From contig NZ_JANHAP010000006.1 in the NCBI RefSeq assembly GCF_024734385.1, positions 62,001-126,000 on the forward strand: a stretch of 64,000 nt of DNA, written 5' to 3'. Of the stretch, positions 43,327-52,462 are shown in pieces. Under the pieces are notes generated by a model. The model saw only the letters and a program-made list of their open reading frames with translations. It was not told the origin of the DNA and did no database searches. How positions within the stretch are numbered: position 1 is the stretch's first letter; the number at the start of each line of letters is the position of its first letter. The DNA is from Dasania sp. GY-MA-18 (GTDB lineage: Bacteria > Pseudomonadota > Gammaproteobacteria > Pseudomonadales > Dasaniaceae). Position numbers and translations under genes: made by a program.

Positions 43327-44175
43327 TTATAAGTAGTCTGATAAGGTGTCGCCACCTTTGTATTCATCTATGCTCATGAGGGAGTCTAAGAAGAGGTGGA
43401 ATAGTTCAGACTGTGAGTTGATATCTAGTTTGGCGTAGGCATGCTTTTTATGTAGCTTGACTGTTTCGTTAGAAATGGAAAGCTTTTCTGCCATGGCTTT
43501 GGTGCTATAGCCACGCAAGACTTTGTTGATGACCTGGCTTTCTCGTTCTGTGAGTATGCTGTTGCCAAAGCAATCTAGTGCCGATTGTAAAGGTTTGCGC
43601 AGGTTTTTGTGGCTGGCGGGGGCGGGATTGCTACCATCCCCCCAATGTTTTGTGCTAATGGATTGCACAAAGGGGAGTAAGTCTTTTAGGGTGTTTAAGT
43701 CTTTTTTGTAAAACTTTTCTTTGCTGGTGGTTTTGTTAAGTGAAATATTGATAAAACTATTGTCGCCTACAGGTAGTACATAGCCACACTCATCATGTAC
43801 GCCCGAAAGCCGAAAATAGGTGTTGTAGTATTCGGTTTTTTTGAAGGCGCTAGGTGCTAGCTCTTTAAGTGAAAAAAATCCGTAGTTTTTATCGAAGCCT
43901 GCTAAATAGTATGGGTCTAGTAAAAATGCGCCCTTTATATGTATGTCTAGGTTAATGCTGCCGCCTTTGTCAGGGGAGTCAAAATAGTCTACCTGTGGCA
44001 TTTTTCCATCGGGGTATAGGAAGATGGTGCCGTCATTGGCGGCCGTTAATGCCTTAAGCATTTTGATCAGCTTGCTGGGGAAGTCGCTGTTGCCTACGCT
44101 CTCGACCAGCTCGGCTGAGTGCTGACTAAAGCGGCTAAATAATGATGCTGTGGTGTTGCTGTTGGTATTATTCAT
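43327..44175 (-). CDS. LuxR-type transcriptional regulator
   Basis: 282 aa. The C-terminal 65 residues are a LuxR/GerE helix-turn-helix (LTERESQVINKVLRGYSTKAMAEKL, then SNETVKLHKKHAYAKL). The N-terminal 200 residues lack the conserved acyl-homoserine-lactone pocket residues I would expect and look like an uncharacterised sensor domain. It is the first gene of a unit with the TPR-sulfotransferase and may control that gene and the nearby receptors. Confidence 0.85.
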   Translation of the reverse strand: MNNTNSNTTASLFSRFSQHSAELVESVGNSDFPSKLIKMLKALTAANDGTIFLYPDGKMPQVDYFDSPDKGGSINLDIHIKGAFLLDPYYLAGFDKNYGFFSLKELAPSAFKKTEYYNTYFRLSGVHDECGYVLPVGDNSFINISLNKTTSKEKFYKKDLNTLKDLLPFVQSISTKHWGDGSNPAPASHKNLRKPLQSALDCFGNSILTERESQVINKVLRGYSTKAMAEKLSISNETVKLHKKHAYAKLDINSQSELFHLFLDSLMSIDEYKGGDTLSDYL

Positions 44176-44558
44176 AACAATAAGTGGGGAGCCTGTTTAT
44201 TGTTGTATTAATAGTTTTAAACCTGTGCGCCTTATATTACCAAAGAGCATTAGTGTTGTTAGTGGCACTTTGTTCTGTCCGTGGGCAGCGCCCAAGCTGG
44301 CAATCATTAACGCGAGGTTTAGATTATGCCTTGAAAATGGTGCTAGTTACTCAGCCTAGTCTGTTGCTTGTGTTCAGGGCTGGGCACGCTAAATTGATTT
44401 TTTACTGTCCCTGTGTGCAGGCATTGTCCCTATTGTGGTTATATTGCCTTAGCTGCTGGGTGGGGTGCAACGGTTTAATAAAGTCTAGCGCGGTAATAAG
44501 CGTGTTTGCCGAGTATAAGCTTTATTAAACGTCACTGTAGTGATGCCCAGCAATAGTG
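44176..44558. other. Gene-poor gap
   Basis: About 380 bases between two minus-strand genes. Overlapping short reading frames on the plus strand have no ribosome site and no domain pattern. No terminator, repeat or RNA gene is recognisable; it should contain the promoter for the LuxR-type gene. Confidence 0.5.
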
Positions 44559-45443
44559 TTATGCCGGGCTGTTCTCTTCGCTTAGGGCTTTAGCCTCTTC
44601 CTTTTCTTCATGCCATTCAAAGATGTTCATTTCTATAAAGACAAAGGCCACCAGCCACAAAAAGGCGTCCCAAAAATCGAGGAAGCTGCCTTTGATACCC
44701 CAGTACACCGCACATAGGAAAAGAATGCTGTAGAGTACGGCTTTAATCGCTTTACTCACCCACATAACCGTACCGGCTAGTTTGTCTCTGGATTGTAAGA
44801 AAACATCGATCTCAAGAATGGCGACTACCATTAGCCAGGTTGCTGAGTTGGTCGTTTCAACCAGGGAGAGACGCTGTGTGGCCAGTAGGCTGGCGGGATC
44901 ACTAATAATATTGGTGCCGGCAATTTGTACCAGTTGCTCGCTATTGGCATTGAGCATTTTGCAGCTTTCGGCGGTAATTGCTACGTATTCGTCTATAGAG
45001 ACGACATGGGTGAATTTAGTGCCGATTAATGAACAGGCATCAGGAATAGAGTAGGGGATAAGATTGTGTAGTAATTGGTATTTTTGGGTAAAACCGTAAA
45101 AAGAGAAAATAATAAAGATATAACAGGCCGCGCGGGTGAGGTGTATGCTCCATTTCACGGCGCCTTTGATTTTTGTATCGTCTAGCACATAGGTTTCCAG
45201 CTCGAATAACAATAATAAAATCACCCAAGCAGCGGTATCTATGGTGGCAGTAAAGGCTTCGATGAGTTGAGTGAGCGCTATGCCGTTGGCAAAGGTTTGC
45301 GAACTGGCGCTGTAGTCATCCACAAAAAAATGGTAAATGTTCATGGATAGCAGGCAATAAACGGCGTACTTAAAAAGCTGAAACAGTAGCTGAGTATTAA
45401 TGGCGTTATTGTTGCCAGACGCTGTAGAGGTCATAGTGGTCAT
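44559..45443 (-). CDS. Integral membrane protein of unknown function
   Basis: 294 aa with about six membrane helices: residues about 20-42, 62-84, 98-118, and a second set near 200-275, with a hydrophilic loop of about 75 residues containing two cysteines (PDACSLIG and ESCKML) between them. The tail is charged (EWHEEKEEAKALSEE). Paired helices with WVILLLLFELETYVLDD and WLMVVAILEIDVFLQSRD suggest an internal duplication. I do not recognise a named family; no ribosome site is strong. Neighbours give no clear role. Confidence 0.7.
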   Translation of the reverse strand: MTTMTSTASGNNNAINTQLLFQLFKYAVYCLLSMNIYHFFVDDYSASSQTFANGIALTQLIEAFTATIDTAAWVILLLLFELETYVLDDTKIKGAVKWSIHLTRAACYIFIIFSFYGFTQKYQLLHNLIPYSIPDACSLIGTKFTHVVSIDEYVAITAESCKMLNANSEQLVQIAGTNIISDPASLLATQRLSLVETTNSATWLMVVAILEIDVFLQSRDKLAGTVMWVSKAIKAVLYSILFLCAVYWGIKGSFLDFWDAFLWLVAFVFIEMNIFEWHEEKEEAKALSEENSPA

Positions 45444-45551
45444 CGCGTTGGGGGGCCTTAGTTCATCTTATTATAGGTATTGGTAGTATTTAACTTAGTG
45501 TGTTTACCAAATTTTAAAAATACCCAAATTAGGGGATGCATATTACGGCAT

Positions 45552-45561
45552 TGTGATCACA
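45552..45561. promoter_or_regulatory. GntR operator candidate, distal
   Basis: TGTGATCACA, a perfect palindrome about 180 bases upstream of the GntR gene, matching the palindromes in front of the aminotransferase gene. Confidence 0.5.
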
Positions 45562-45690
45562 TGTTGTGCTGCTAGTATAACTCCCTGTTCTGGCCTGTAG
45601 TAGAGGCTGCAGCCATTATTTTTATCACTTTTATAGCCAGTGGCTGCAATTATTTATGTTTGTACTAAGGGCAGGTATCAGCATACAATC

Positions 45691-45707
45691 TATTTTGATC
45701 ACATTTC
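45691..45707. promoter_or_regulatory. GntR operator candidate, proximal
   Basis: The reverse strand reads GAAATGTGATCAAAATA; the identical 17 bases occur on the plus strand at 46518-46534. It ends 34 bases before the GntR start codon, where it could autoregulate. Confidence 0.65.
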
Positions 45708-45741
45708 GGCGGCTAAATCGGCCCTATAGCGAAACTTCTTT

Positions 45742-46431
45742 ATGAATACAGATGATAAGCCCAGTAGTAATGAGCCTAAAACCCAGCAAGAAAGGGTATA
45801 TATGCAGCTGCGAGAGGCCATATTAAGAGGCAAGTTTGAGCCCGGCCATAGCGTTACCCTGCGGGGTATAGCGGAAATGCTAGGGGTTAGCCTAATGCCG
45901 GTACGTGAGTCACTGCGGCGCTTAACCACCGAAAGGGCGCTGCAATTGCTTAATAACCGCCGTATCACCGTGCCCATGATGACCCCCGAAAAGCTGGAGG
46001 AGTTGTACCAGGCTAGGGTTTCGCTGGAGTCCTATGCCGCCAGCCGCGCCATACAGAACATTGACCCCGAGGCCCTAAGCTATCTTTATGAGGTTAATGA
46101 AAAACATACCCAGTCGATACTCGAAGATAATGTAGAGGACTATATTTACCTTAATTTTGAGTTTCATCGTGAGTTGTACCGCTATGGCCGCTGTGAGGTG
46201 GTGATGCCTTTAATAGAAAGCCTGTGGCTACAAATCGCCCCTTTTATGCGCATGGTACACAGCCAATACCTTACTGAAAGCCGCTTTAATGAGGCTGAGG
46301 ATAAGCATAAAGCCATGCTGACAGCCATAGAGAAAAACAACCCAGCGCAGCTTAAGTACTTGATTCATGACGATATTTTGGATGGCGTCAGACGCTTGCA
46401 GGCCGCTATGGGCTGGCCTATATCCAGTTAA
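45742..46431 (+). CDS. GntR-family regulator (FCD subfamily)
   Basis: 229 aa. The N-terminal winged helix has QLREAILRGKFEPGHSVTLR and MLGVSLMPVRESLRRL; the C-terminal all-helical FCD domain (about 85-215) carries the usual metal/ligand histidines, for example NFEFHRELYRYG. FCD proteins bind small acids or amines and usually repress catabolic genes. Palindromes of the TGTGATCA type lie in front of this gene, of the aminotransferase at 46640 and of the ALDH10 gene at 58383, giving a probable regulon. Confidence 0.92.
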   Translation: MNTDDKPSSNEPKTQQERVYMQLREAILRGKFEPGHSVTLRGIAEMLGVSLMPVRESLRRLTTERALQLLNNRRITVPMMTPEKLEELYQARVSLESYAASRAIQNIDPEALSYLYEVNEKHTQSILEDNVEDYIYLNFEFHRELYRYGRCEVVMPLIESLWLQIAPFMRMVHSQYLTESRFNEAEDKHKAMLTAIEKNNPAQLKYLIHDDILDGVRRLQAAMGWPISS

Positions 46432-46496
46432 GCCAAACTAAAGTGACTAAGTTTTTTGTTTTTAAGGCAAAACTGCTTGTTGACAGCCTTAGGGAG

Positions 46497-46510
46497 AATG
46501 TGATCACATT
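46497..46510. promoter_or_regulatory. GntR operator candidate upstream of aminotransferase, site 1
   Basis: AATGTGATCACATT is a perfect 14-base palindrome 130 bases before the aminotransferase start and just downstream of a TTGACA hexamer (46480-46485). Confidence 0.65.
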
Positions 46511-46517
46511 GCACCCT

Positions 46518-46534
46518 GAAATGTGATCAAAATA
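46518..46534. promoter_or_regulatory. GntR operator candidate upstream of aminotransferase, site 2
   Basis: GAAATGTGATCAAAATA, identical over 17 bases to the inverted copy at 45691-45707. Its centre is 23 bases, about two helical turns, from that of site 1. Confidence 0.68.
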
Positions 46535-46639
46535 AATGGTCTACACTGTGAGCAGTTTTTAGGCAGACAGGCTGTAGGTGAATTTGCTAGACCCACTGAT
46601 TGAGCTTAGGCTCTAACGATGTAATGCAGGAGAAATGAT

Positions 46640-48010
46640 ATGACACAGCATTCAACAAAAGATTTTCAGGCCGCTGATGCGCAGCACTATTTGCACCCCT
46701 TTACCGATTTTAAAGATTTGGCTAGCAAAGGTAGTCGTATCATTACTAAGGCAGAAGGTGCGTATATCTACACCAATGATGGCCAAAAGCTGTTAGACGG
46801 CATGTCAGGTCTGTGGTGTTGTAACCTGGGTTATACCCAGCCTGCTATCAACAAAGCGGTAGCTGACCAAATGAATGAGCTGCCTTACTACAACAGCTTC
46901 TTCCAGTGTTCACACCCTGCAGCGATTGAGCTGTCTAAAGAGTTGGCCAGTGTATCTCCTGCTCACATGAATAATGTGTTCTATACCAACTCAGGTTCTG
47001 AAGGTAATGACACGGTACTACGTTTAGTGCGTCGTTATTGGGATCTAAAAAAGCAGCCTAATAAGCGCGTGATTATCAGCCGCGAGAACGCCTATCACGG
47101 CTCTACTGTTGCGGCAGCCAGCTTGGGTGGTATGAGCTATGTACACAACCAATTCGGTAAACTGCCTAATATAGAGCACGTAGCCCAGCCTTACTGGTTT
47201 AAAGAAGGTGGTGAGCTAAGCCGCGAAGAGTTTGGTGTACAAGCTGCTAAAGCTTTAGAAGACAAAATTCTTGAGTTAGGCGTAGAAAATGTTGCGGCCT
47301 TTATCGCTGAGCCTATTCAAGGTGCGGGTGGTGTTATTATTCCACCTGAGACTTACTGGCCCGAAGTGCAAAAAATCTTAAACAAATACGATATTCTATT
47401 TGTTTCTGATGAGGTTATTTTCGGTTTCGGTCGTACGGGTAAGTGGTTTGGTTGTGACTACTATGGCACTAAGCCAGACCTAATCAACTTCGCTAAAGCT
47501 GTTACCAATGGTTTCCAGCCTCTAGGCGGCGTGATGATAGGTGATAAAGTCGCTGATGTATTAAAATCAGACGGCGGCGAATTTGCCCACGGTTTTACTT
47601 ACTCAGGTCACCCTGCGGCTTGTGCGGCAGCTTTAGCAACGATTAAAATCATGAAAGATGAAAACATCGTTGATAAAGTGGCTAATGATCTTGGCCCATA
47701 CTTTGGTAAGCGTATGGCTGAGCTAAGCGATCACCCCATGGTAGGCGAAGTGCGCACCTTGGGTATGGTTGGTGCAATCGAGCTGGTTAAAAACAAAGAA
47801 ACACGTGAGCGTTATGACTCTGATGGCACTGCCGGTGCAACCTGTAGAGATGCCTCTATAGCCAACGATTTAGTTATGCGTGCAACGGGCGACAATATGA
47901 TTATTGCGCCACCGCTGACTTTAACTCACGAGCAAATCGATGAGTTGGTAACTAAAGCCAAAGCGGCTTTGGATCAGGCTTATGAAACACTACAAGCCAA
48001 ATTTGGCTAA
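46640..48010 (+). CDS. spuC: Putrescine/polyamine:pyruvate aminotransferase (SpuC type)
   Basis: 456 aa class III aminotransferase. It tracks Pseudomonas SpuC closely: HPFTDFKDLASKGSRIITKA, GMSGLWCCNLGY, FYTNSGSEGNDTVLRLVRRY, AAFIAEPIQGAGGVIIPPE, and the PLP lysine in INFAKAVTNGFQPLGGV. The enzyme moves an amino group from putrescine, cadaverine, spermidine or similar amines to pyruvate, giving an aminoaldehyde and alanine; related enzymes also accept beta-alanine. It lies under two GntR-type palindromes, so amines or their products probably induce it. The ALDH10-type dehydrogenase at 58383 is the likely next step. Confidence 0.92.
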   Translation: MTQHSTKDFQAADAQHYLHPFTDFKDLASKGSRIITKAEGAYIYTNDGQKLLDGMSGLWCCNLGYTQPAINKAVADQMNELPYYNSFFQCSHPAAIELSKELASVSPAHMNNVFYTNSGSEGNDTVLRLVRRYWDLKKQPNKRVIISRENAYHGSTVAAASLGGMSYVHNQFGKLPNIEHVAQPYWFKEGGELSREEFGVQAAKALEDKILELGVENVAAFIAEPIQGAGGVIIPPETYWPEVQKILNKYDILFVSDEVIFGFGRTGKWFGCDYYGTKPDLINFAKAVTNGFQPLGGVMIGDKVADVLKSDGGEFAHGFTYSGHPAACAAALATIKIMKDENIVDKVANDLGPYFGKRMAELSDHPMVGEVRTLGMVGAIELVKNKETRERYDSDGTAGATCRDASIANDLVMRATGDNMIIAPPLTLTHEQIDELVTKAKAALDQAYETLQAKFG

Positions 48011-48078
48011 GCTTTGCTTTGCCTTTGTGGCTGGTGCAATATAGTGATGAACGACTAAACTATATTGCTTGCTAATAA

Positions 48079-48115
48079 AACCCTGCTAGATATGATGTTT
48101 GGCAGGGTTTTTTTA
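48079..48115 (+). terminator. Terminator after spuC
   Basis: AACCCTGC (48079-48086) pairs with GCAGGGTT (48102-48109) and a T run follows. A TTG-started extension of the next gene would begin inside it, so the later start at 48147 is preferred. Confidence 0.82.
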
Positions 48116-48146
48116 TGATTCCAAAAATAAAAATATGGAGTGTGCC

Positions 48147-49502
48147 ATGGAGCATTACGGCTTACTAACGTTGCTGCCCACTATTGTGGTGTTGGTTTTG
48201 GCTCTGCTAAGTCAAAGAACCATAGAGTCTGTGATTGCAGGTTCTTTGGTGGCTTTTATTATCACCGATGGCTGGGGCTTTTTGGGGCGTTTATCAGTCA
48301 CCATGCTAGAGGCTTTTCAAAGTGAAACCAATGCTTGGGTGTTACTGGTTTGTGGCTTATATGGCAGCTTTATCGCTTTATTAGTTCGCGGTGGTGGAGC
48401 GCAAGCCTTTGGTGATTTAGTTGCCAAGCGCGTCAATGGTAAAAAAGGCAGCTTGCTGTGCACCTGGTTGTTAGGCTTGGTCATTTTTTTGGATGACTAC
48501 CTCAATTCTTTAACGGTGAGTTCTTCTATGAAAAAAGTCACCGATAAGTTTAAAGTTTCCAGGGAGATGTTGGCTTATGTGGTGGACTCTACCGCTGCGC
48601 CTATTTGTTTGCTGGTGCCAATTTCTACCTGGGCGGTTTATTACGCCGGGCTGTTAGAAAAAAATGGCCTAGCGGAAAGTGGCCAGGGCATGAGCTTATT
48701 TATCGATGCTATTCCCTATATGTTTTACCCCGTTATTGCTGTGTTGATGGTGCCCTTGGTGATTACCGGGGTGATACCGCTGCTGGGAAAAATGAAGGCC
48801 GCCGAACACCGGGCAGAAACCACAGGTCAGCTTGCGCCTGAGCATAGTGAGCATAACGAAGTACGCGATACCTATGTAGAGCAGGAGCTGCACAACCCTA
48901 ATAGTGAGTTGTTTTTTATCCCTATAATCACCTTAATATTTTTCACCATTTGGTTTGATATTGATTTGTTGATGGGGGTGATAGCCGCCACCATGGCTAC
49001 GGTGCTGCAGTACTGGTTAGCAGGGGTGTTAAAACTGTCAGAAATTTTTGACACCATGATGGACGGTTTGAAAACCATGTTGCCGGTATTGGTTATTTTA
49101 ATTTCGGTATTTGTCTTGATAGAGGCGAATAACCACATAGGCTTTACCGCTTATATTATTGAGCATGTAACACCTTTAATGTCGCCTAAAATGCTGCCGG
49201 TGGTGACTTTTGTTTCTATGGCCTTTGTGTCTTTTGTAACCGGCTCAAACTGGGGCGTTTTTGCCATTGCCTTTCCGGCGGTATTCCCTTTGGCTGTGGT
49301 CTTAGATGTGAATATTCCGTTAGTGGCTGGTGCCTTATTGTCGGCCAGCGGCTTTGGTAGCCAAGCTTGTTTTTATAGTGACTCCACCGTGCTGTCGGCG
49401 CAGGGTAGTGGTTGTGGCACGCTGGATCACGCACTTAGTCAATTACCCTATGTGCTGATTGCTGCCGGGGTTTCGGCGTTGGGTTTTTATTGGGTGGCAT
49501 AA
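48147..49502 (+). CDS. NhaC-family sodium/proton antiporter-type transporter
   Basis: 451 aa from the ATG with GGAG seven bases upstream. About eleven to thirteen membrane helices, with NhaC-family landmarks LDDYLNSLTVSSSMKKVTDKFKVSR (split, residues about 115-140), CLLVPISTWAVYYAGLL and FVTGSNWGVFAIAFPAVFPL. A hydrophilic loop near residues 215-255 separates the halves. NhaC relatives exchange sodium for protons, and some move amino acids or organic acids. Following the aminotransferase it may carry an amine or its product, but the terminator in between weakens the operon argument. Confidence 0.83.
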   Translation: MEHYGLLTLLPTIVVLVLALLSQRTIESVIAGSLVAFIITDGWGFLGRLSVTMLEAFQSETNAWVLLVCGLYGSFIALLVRGGGAQAFGDLVAKRVNGKKGSLLCTWLLGLVIFLDDYLNSLTVSSSMKKVTDKFKVSREMLAYVVDSTAAPICLLVPISTWAVYYAGLLEKNGLAESGQGMSLFIDAIPYMFYPVIAVLMVPLVITGVIPLLGKMKAAEHRAETTGQLAPEHSEHNEVRDTYVEQELHNPNSELFFIPIITLIFFTIWFDIDLLMGVIAATMATVLQYWLAGVLKLSEIFDTMMDGLKTMLPVLVILISVFVLIEANNHIGFTAYIIEHVTPLMSPKMLPVVTFVSMAFVSFVTGSNWGVFAIAFPAVFPLAVVLDVNIPLVAGALLSASGFGSQACFYSDSTVLSAQGSGCGTLDHALSQLPYVLIAAGVSALGFYWVA

Positions 49503-49504
49503 GC

Positions 49505-49545
49505 CAGAAAACAGAAAACAGAAAACAGAAAACAGAAAACAGAAA
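49505..49545 (+). repeat. Tandem heptamer repeat (CAGAAAA)
   Basis: Five full copies and one partial copy of CAGAAAA lie directly between the transporter stop and the SDR gene. Such short direct repeats are prone to slippage and could vary spacing. A single related ACAGAAAACAGAA occurs in the repeat cluster near 14350. Confidence 0.85.
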
Positions 49546-49579
49546 TATGAATAATAATATTGATAGACAGAGGTAAGTG

Positions 49580-50335
49580 ATGAGTTTCCAAGATAAGCGC
49601 GTATTAATCACCGGTGGCTCCAGAGGTATAGGCTTAGCTACCGCACAGGAGTTGTTAGAGCGAGGCGCAATAGTAGCGATAAACGGCCGCAGTGCTGCAA
49701 CTGTAGATGAAGGCTATAAAGCCCTAGGTGGCGGTGACAGGGTTATTAAGGTGATAGGCGATGTTGCCACCGTGGCTGGCTGTGAAGCGATAGTGCAGCA
49801 AGCGGTAGCGGCCATGGGTGGCTTGGATGTATTGGTTAACGCTGCAGGAGTGGGCGATCAAATTTCCATAGAAGACACCACCGAGGCGATATGGGATGCG
49901 ACCTTGGATATTAATTTAAAAGGCACATTTTTTTGTTGCCGTGCGGCCTTGCCGGCGTTAAAAGCCAGTGGCGGTAATATTGTGAATATTGCTTCCGATT
50001 CGGGCCTAAAGGGCGAGCCTCTATTGGCAGCTTATTGTGCCTCTAAGGCGGCGGTGGTGAATATGGGTCGCTCTATGGCCTTGGATTTAGCGCCTAGCGT
50101 GCGGGTTAATTGTGTGTGCCCCGGTTATGTGGATACCGATATGGTGCGCCGTGATTATATAGACAGGGCCGCTGACCCAGCCGCAGCTGAGCAGCAGCTT
50201 ATTGAGCTGGCACCACTAAGGCGGCTAGCGGCTCCCAGCGAGATTGCCAAAGCGGTGGCCTATTTAGCTTCTGATGATGCTAAAAATATTACCGGCACGG
50301 CATTGGCTATAGATGGTGGTACCACAGCAGGTTAG
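49580..50335 (+). CDS. Short-chain dehydrogenase/reductase
   Basis: 251 aa from the ATG at 49580 (a GTG one codon earlier is also possible; AGGT lies upstream). Classical SDR: ITGGSRGIGLATAQEL near residue 10, VNAAGVGD, catalytic serine in VNIASDSG and the tyrosine/lysine pair in AAYCASKAAVVNMG, ending with ITGTALAIDGGTTAG. It oxidises or reduces a hydroxyl or keto group with NAD(P). In this setting malonate-semialdehyde or 3-hydroxyacid chemistry is possible, but nothing fixes the substrate. Confidence 0.88.
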   Translation: MSFQDKRVLITGGSRGIGLATAQELLERGAIVAINGRSAATVDEGYKALGGGDRVIKVIGDVATVAGCEAIVQQAVAAMGGLDVLVNAAGVGDQISIEDTTEAIWDATLDINLKGTFFCCRAALPALKASGGNIVNIASDSGLKGEPLLAAYCASKAAVVNMGRSMALDLAPSVRVNCVCPGYVDTDMVRRDYIDRAADPAAAEQQLIELAPLRRLAAPSEIAKAVAYLASDDAKNITGTALAIDGGTTAG

Positions 50336-50337
50336 GC

Positions 50338-50982
50338 TTAAAAATAATTAGCCAGCAGGGCGTTAAGCATTTGATTTAAATCGGCTTCACTTCTGCTGGC
50401 CTTGCGACCCTGCTGATCCACTATGGCCATAGAGCAGATGTATGTAGTTTCGTGGTAAATTCTAGCTATGCGTTCCAGTTCTGTTTTGTTGGCTTTACAG
50501 CCAAAGTGTTTAAAGGCATTGGCTAAGCGTGCCAGCATTAACAGGTCGTGTTGTTCGTCCAGCTGCCTGACCTCGGGTATGGCGTACATGGCTTGTACCA
50601 GCGGCAGTATGCCGCGCTGGCGTTTATACATGGCGATAATTTTATGGGTATAGACTTTAACGTAACTGGCTATATCGCTATGCTCGGCAATATTTTCGTC
50701 TACCGCTGAAATAGTGCGAGTCATTTCATTCAGCCATCGTGAGGCCAGCGCACACAGTATGGCAACTTTATTGGGGTAATAATGATACAGCGACCCCACC
50801 GAAATATTGAGCTCTTTGGCTATGGATATAGTGGTTATGCCATCTATGCCTACGCTGTCTAGCAGCTCGGCGGTGATATCTAATATTTGATCGTGGCGTT
50901 TTTGCGCTCTGGCTTGCCGTGGCTTTCTTCTGGCTGCGGTGCTGTTTTTGCTGTGGCTAACAGCGGCATTATTGGTATTCAT
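50338..50982 (-). CDS. TetR-family transcriptional regulator
   Basis: 214 aa. The N-terminal basic region (RRKPRQARAQKRHDQILDIT) leads into a TetR helix-turn-helix (ITTISIAKELNISVGSLYHYYPNK). The ligand half is helical and unremarkable. It ends two bases from the convergent SDR gene and begins 78 bases downstream of the PuuB-like gene (51061-52347, same strand). It is the best local candidate to bind the CCGAA-N6-TTCGG palindromes at 52463-52506 and 32373-32392. Confidence 0.9.
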   Translation of the reverse strand: MNTNNAAVSHSKNSTAARRKPRQARAQKRHDQILDITAELLDSVGIDGITTISIAKELNISVGSLYHYYPNKVAILCALASRWLNEMTRTISAVDENIAEHSDIASYVKVYTHKIIAMYKRQRGILPLVQAMYAIPEVRQLDEQHDLLMLARLANAFKHFGCKANKTELERIARIYHETTYICSMAIVDQQGRKASRSEADLNQMLNALLANYF

Positions 50983-51060
50983 TTAGCGCGTATATTCCTA
51001 GTCGCTGGCGTAAAGCTCAGGGTGTGTGTGGGTGCTAAGCAACCCTGTTATAAACAAGGG

Positions 51061-52347
51061 CTACAGGCGATCCAGCAGCGAGTAGTATAACATCCCTGCA
51101 ACCAGGCCTGGCCAGCGCAATAGGGTGCCGCCGGGAAAGGTGGGGCTGGGTATTTGGGCAAAGGTGTCAAAGCGCCCAGCGTCACCGGCTATGGCTTCGG
51201 CTAATACCTTACCTGCAAAAACGGAGGTGGGTACGCCGTGGCCGCTGTAGCCCTGTATCACGTAGCAATTATTTTCCAAGCGTTGAAAGTGTGGCATACG
51301 GTTTAAGGTTACTGCTAAGGTGCCGCCCCAGCCATAATCTATGCGCAAGTCTTTTAACTCGGGGTAGTGGCGCAGCATATATTGGCGCACAAAGTTTTTA
51401 ATATCGCGGGGGAAGCGGCGGGTGTAGTTTTCGCCGCCTCCCCACAGCAGGCGATTGTCGCCAGAGAGTTTCCAGTAATTAATGACAAACAGGCTGTCAG
51501 AGACTGATACATCATCGCGATTTATTTTGCGTGCTAAGTCCTCAGGCAATGGCTCGGTGGCCAGCATAAAATTATTGATAGGCATGATTTTGCCCGCTAC
51601 CTTGGGCTCTAACTTTTCTAAATAGCCATTGCAGGCCACTACCATATGGTCGGCTGTGACCGTGGCTTGCTCAGTGTTGATTTTGCAAGGGCTGGCTTTG
51701 CTATAACTGTTAACGCGGCTGTATTCGTAAATTTTCACCCCTTCTTGTTGGGCAGCTTGCGCCAAGCCTAGGGCAAAGTTGAGCGGGTGTAAGTGCCTGC
51801 CGCCCTCGTTGATTTCACCGGCTTGAAATTTATCGTTGCCAAATAGCTCGCTGAGTTCGTCTTTGTCTAAATAGCGTATTTGCTCGTAGCCATATACGCG
51901 CTGCATATGTTCTACGCTTTGTTTGTAATCATCGGCCTCTTTGGCTTTGGTGGTGACGTGGGCATTGCCTGTTTTAAGATCGCAGGCGATGTTGTAGTCA
52001 TTGATTAGTCCTTCTACGGTTTGCACGGCTTCTAAGCTGTACTGCCATAGAGTTTTAGCCCTGTCTTTGCCCAGCATGCTTTCTAGCTCTTGCTGACCTT
52101 TGCGTTGGCCTGTACCTACATGGCCGCCGTTACGGCCAGAGGCGCCCCAGCCTACACGCTCGGCTTCCAGCAACACCACCTGCAAACCTTTTTTGGCTAA
52201 ATGTAAGGCGGTAGATAGGCCGCTGTAACCGCCGCCTATAATACAAACATCGCAGCGTATATCCTGCGCTAGCTGCGGGTAGGGGCTGTGGTTGTTGGCC
52301 GTTGCTGTGTAATAGGAGTCTATATAGCCTTTGCGTTCGCCTGTCAT
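51061..52347 (-). CDS. puuB: FAD-dependent amine oxidoreductase (PuuB family), copy B
   Basis: 428 aa. FAD loop CIIGGGYSGLSTALHLAKKG at about residue 35, LEAERVGWGASGRNGGHVG, then in the C-terminal half DYGWGGTLAVTLNRMPHF and the closing YSGHGVPTSVFAGK. This is closer than copy A to gamma-glutamylputrescine oxidase. It would oxidise gamma-glutamylputrescine to the aldehyde with hydrogen peroxide release. It is divergent from the PuuD/PuuA pair, with the tandem CCGAA operators between, so all three are probably controlled together. Confidence 0.88.
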   Translation of the reverse strand: MTGERKGYIDSYYTATANNHSPYPQLAQDIRCDVCIIGGGYSGLSTALHLAKKGLQVVLLEAERVGWGASGRNGGHVGTGQRKGQQELESMLGKDRAKTLWQYSLEAVQTVEGLINDYNIACDLKTGNAHVTTKAKEADDYKQSVEHMQRVYGYEQIRYLDKDELSELFGNDKFQAGEINEGGRHLHPLNFALGLAQAAQQEGVKIYEYSRVNSYSKASPCKINTEQATVTADHMVVACNGYLEKLEPKVAGKIMPINNFMLATEPLPEDLARKINRDDVSVSDSLFVINYWKLSGDNRLLWGGGENYTRRFPRDIKNFVRQYMLRHYPELKDLRIDYGWGGTLAVTLNRMPHFQRLENNCYVIQGYSGHGVPTSVFAGKVLAEAIAGDAGRFDTFAQIPSPTFPGGTLLRWPGLVAGMLYYSLLDRL

Positions 52348-52462
52348 GTTAACTAACCTGTTTATGCTGTAGTAAAAGAGTGAGCACCCTGCGGCCTGAT
52401 GCTGCGATTAGGCCCCGGCATTGGGGGTGTGGCGCTTCTTTGGGTATTGCTTGGCGTTTTAA

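Noticed and set aside
48099-48146. Upstream start of the NhaC-type gene
   Set aside because: It would start inside the spuC terminator; the ATG at 48147 has a good site.
49505-49545. CRISPR array
   Set aside because: The unit is only seven bases and has no spacers.
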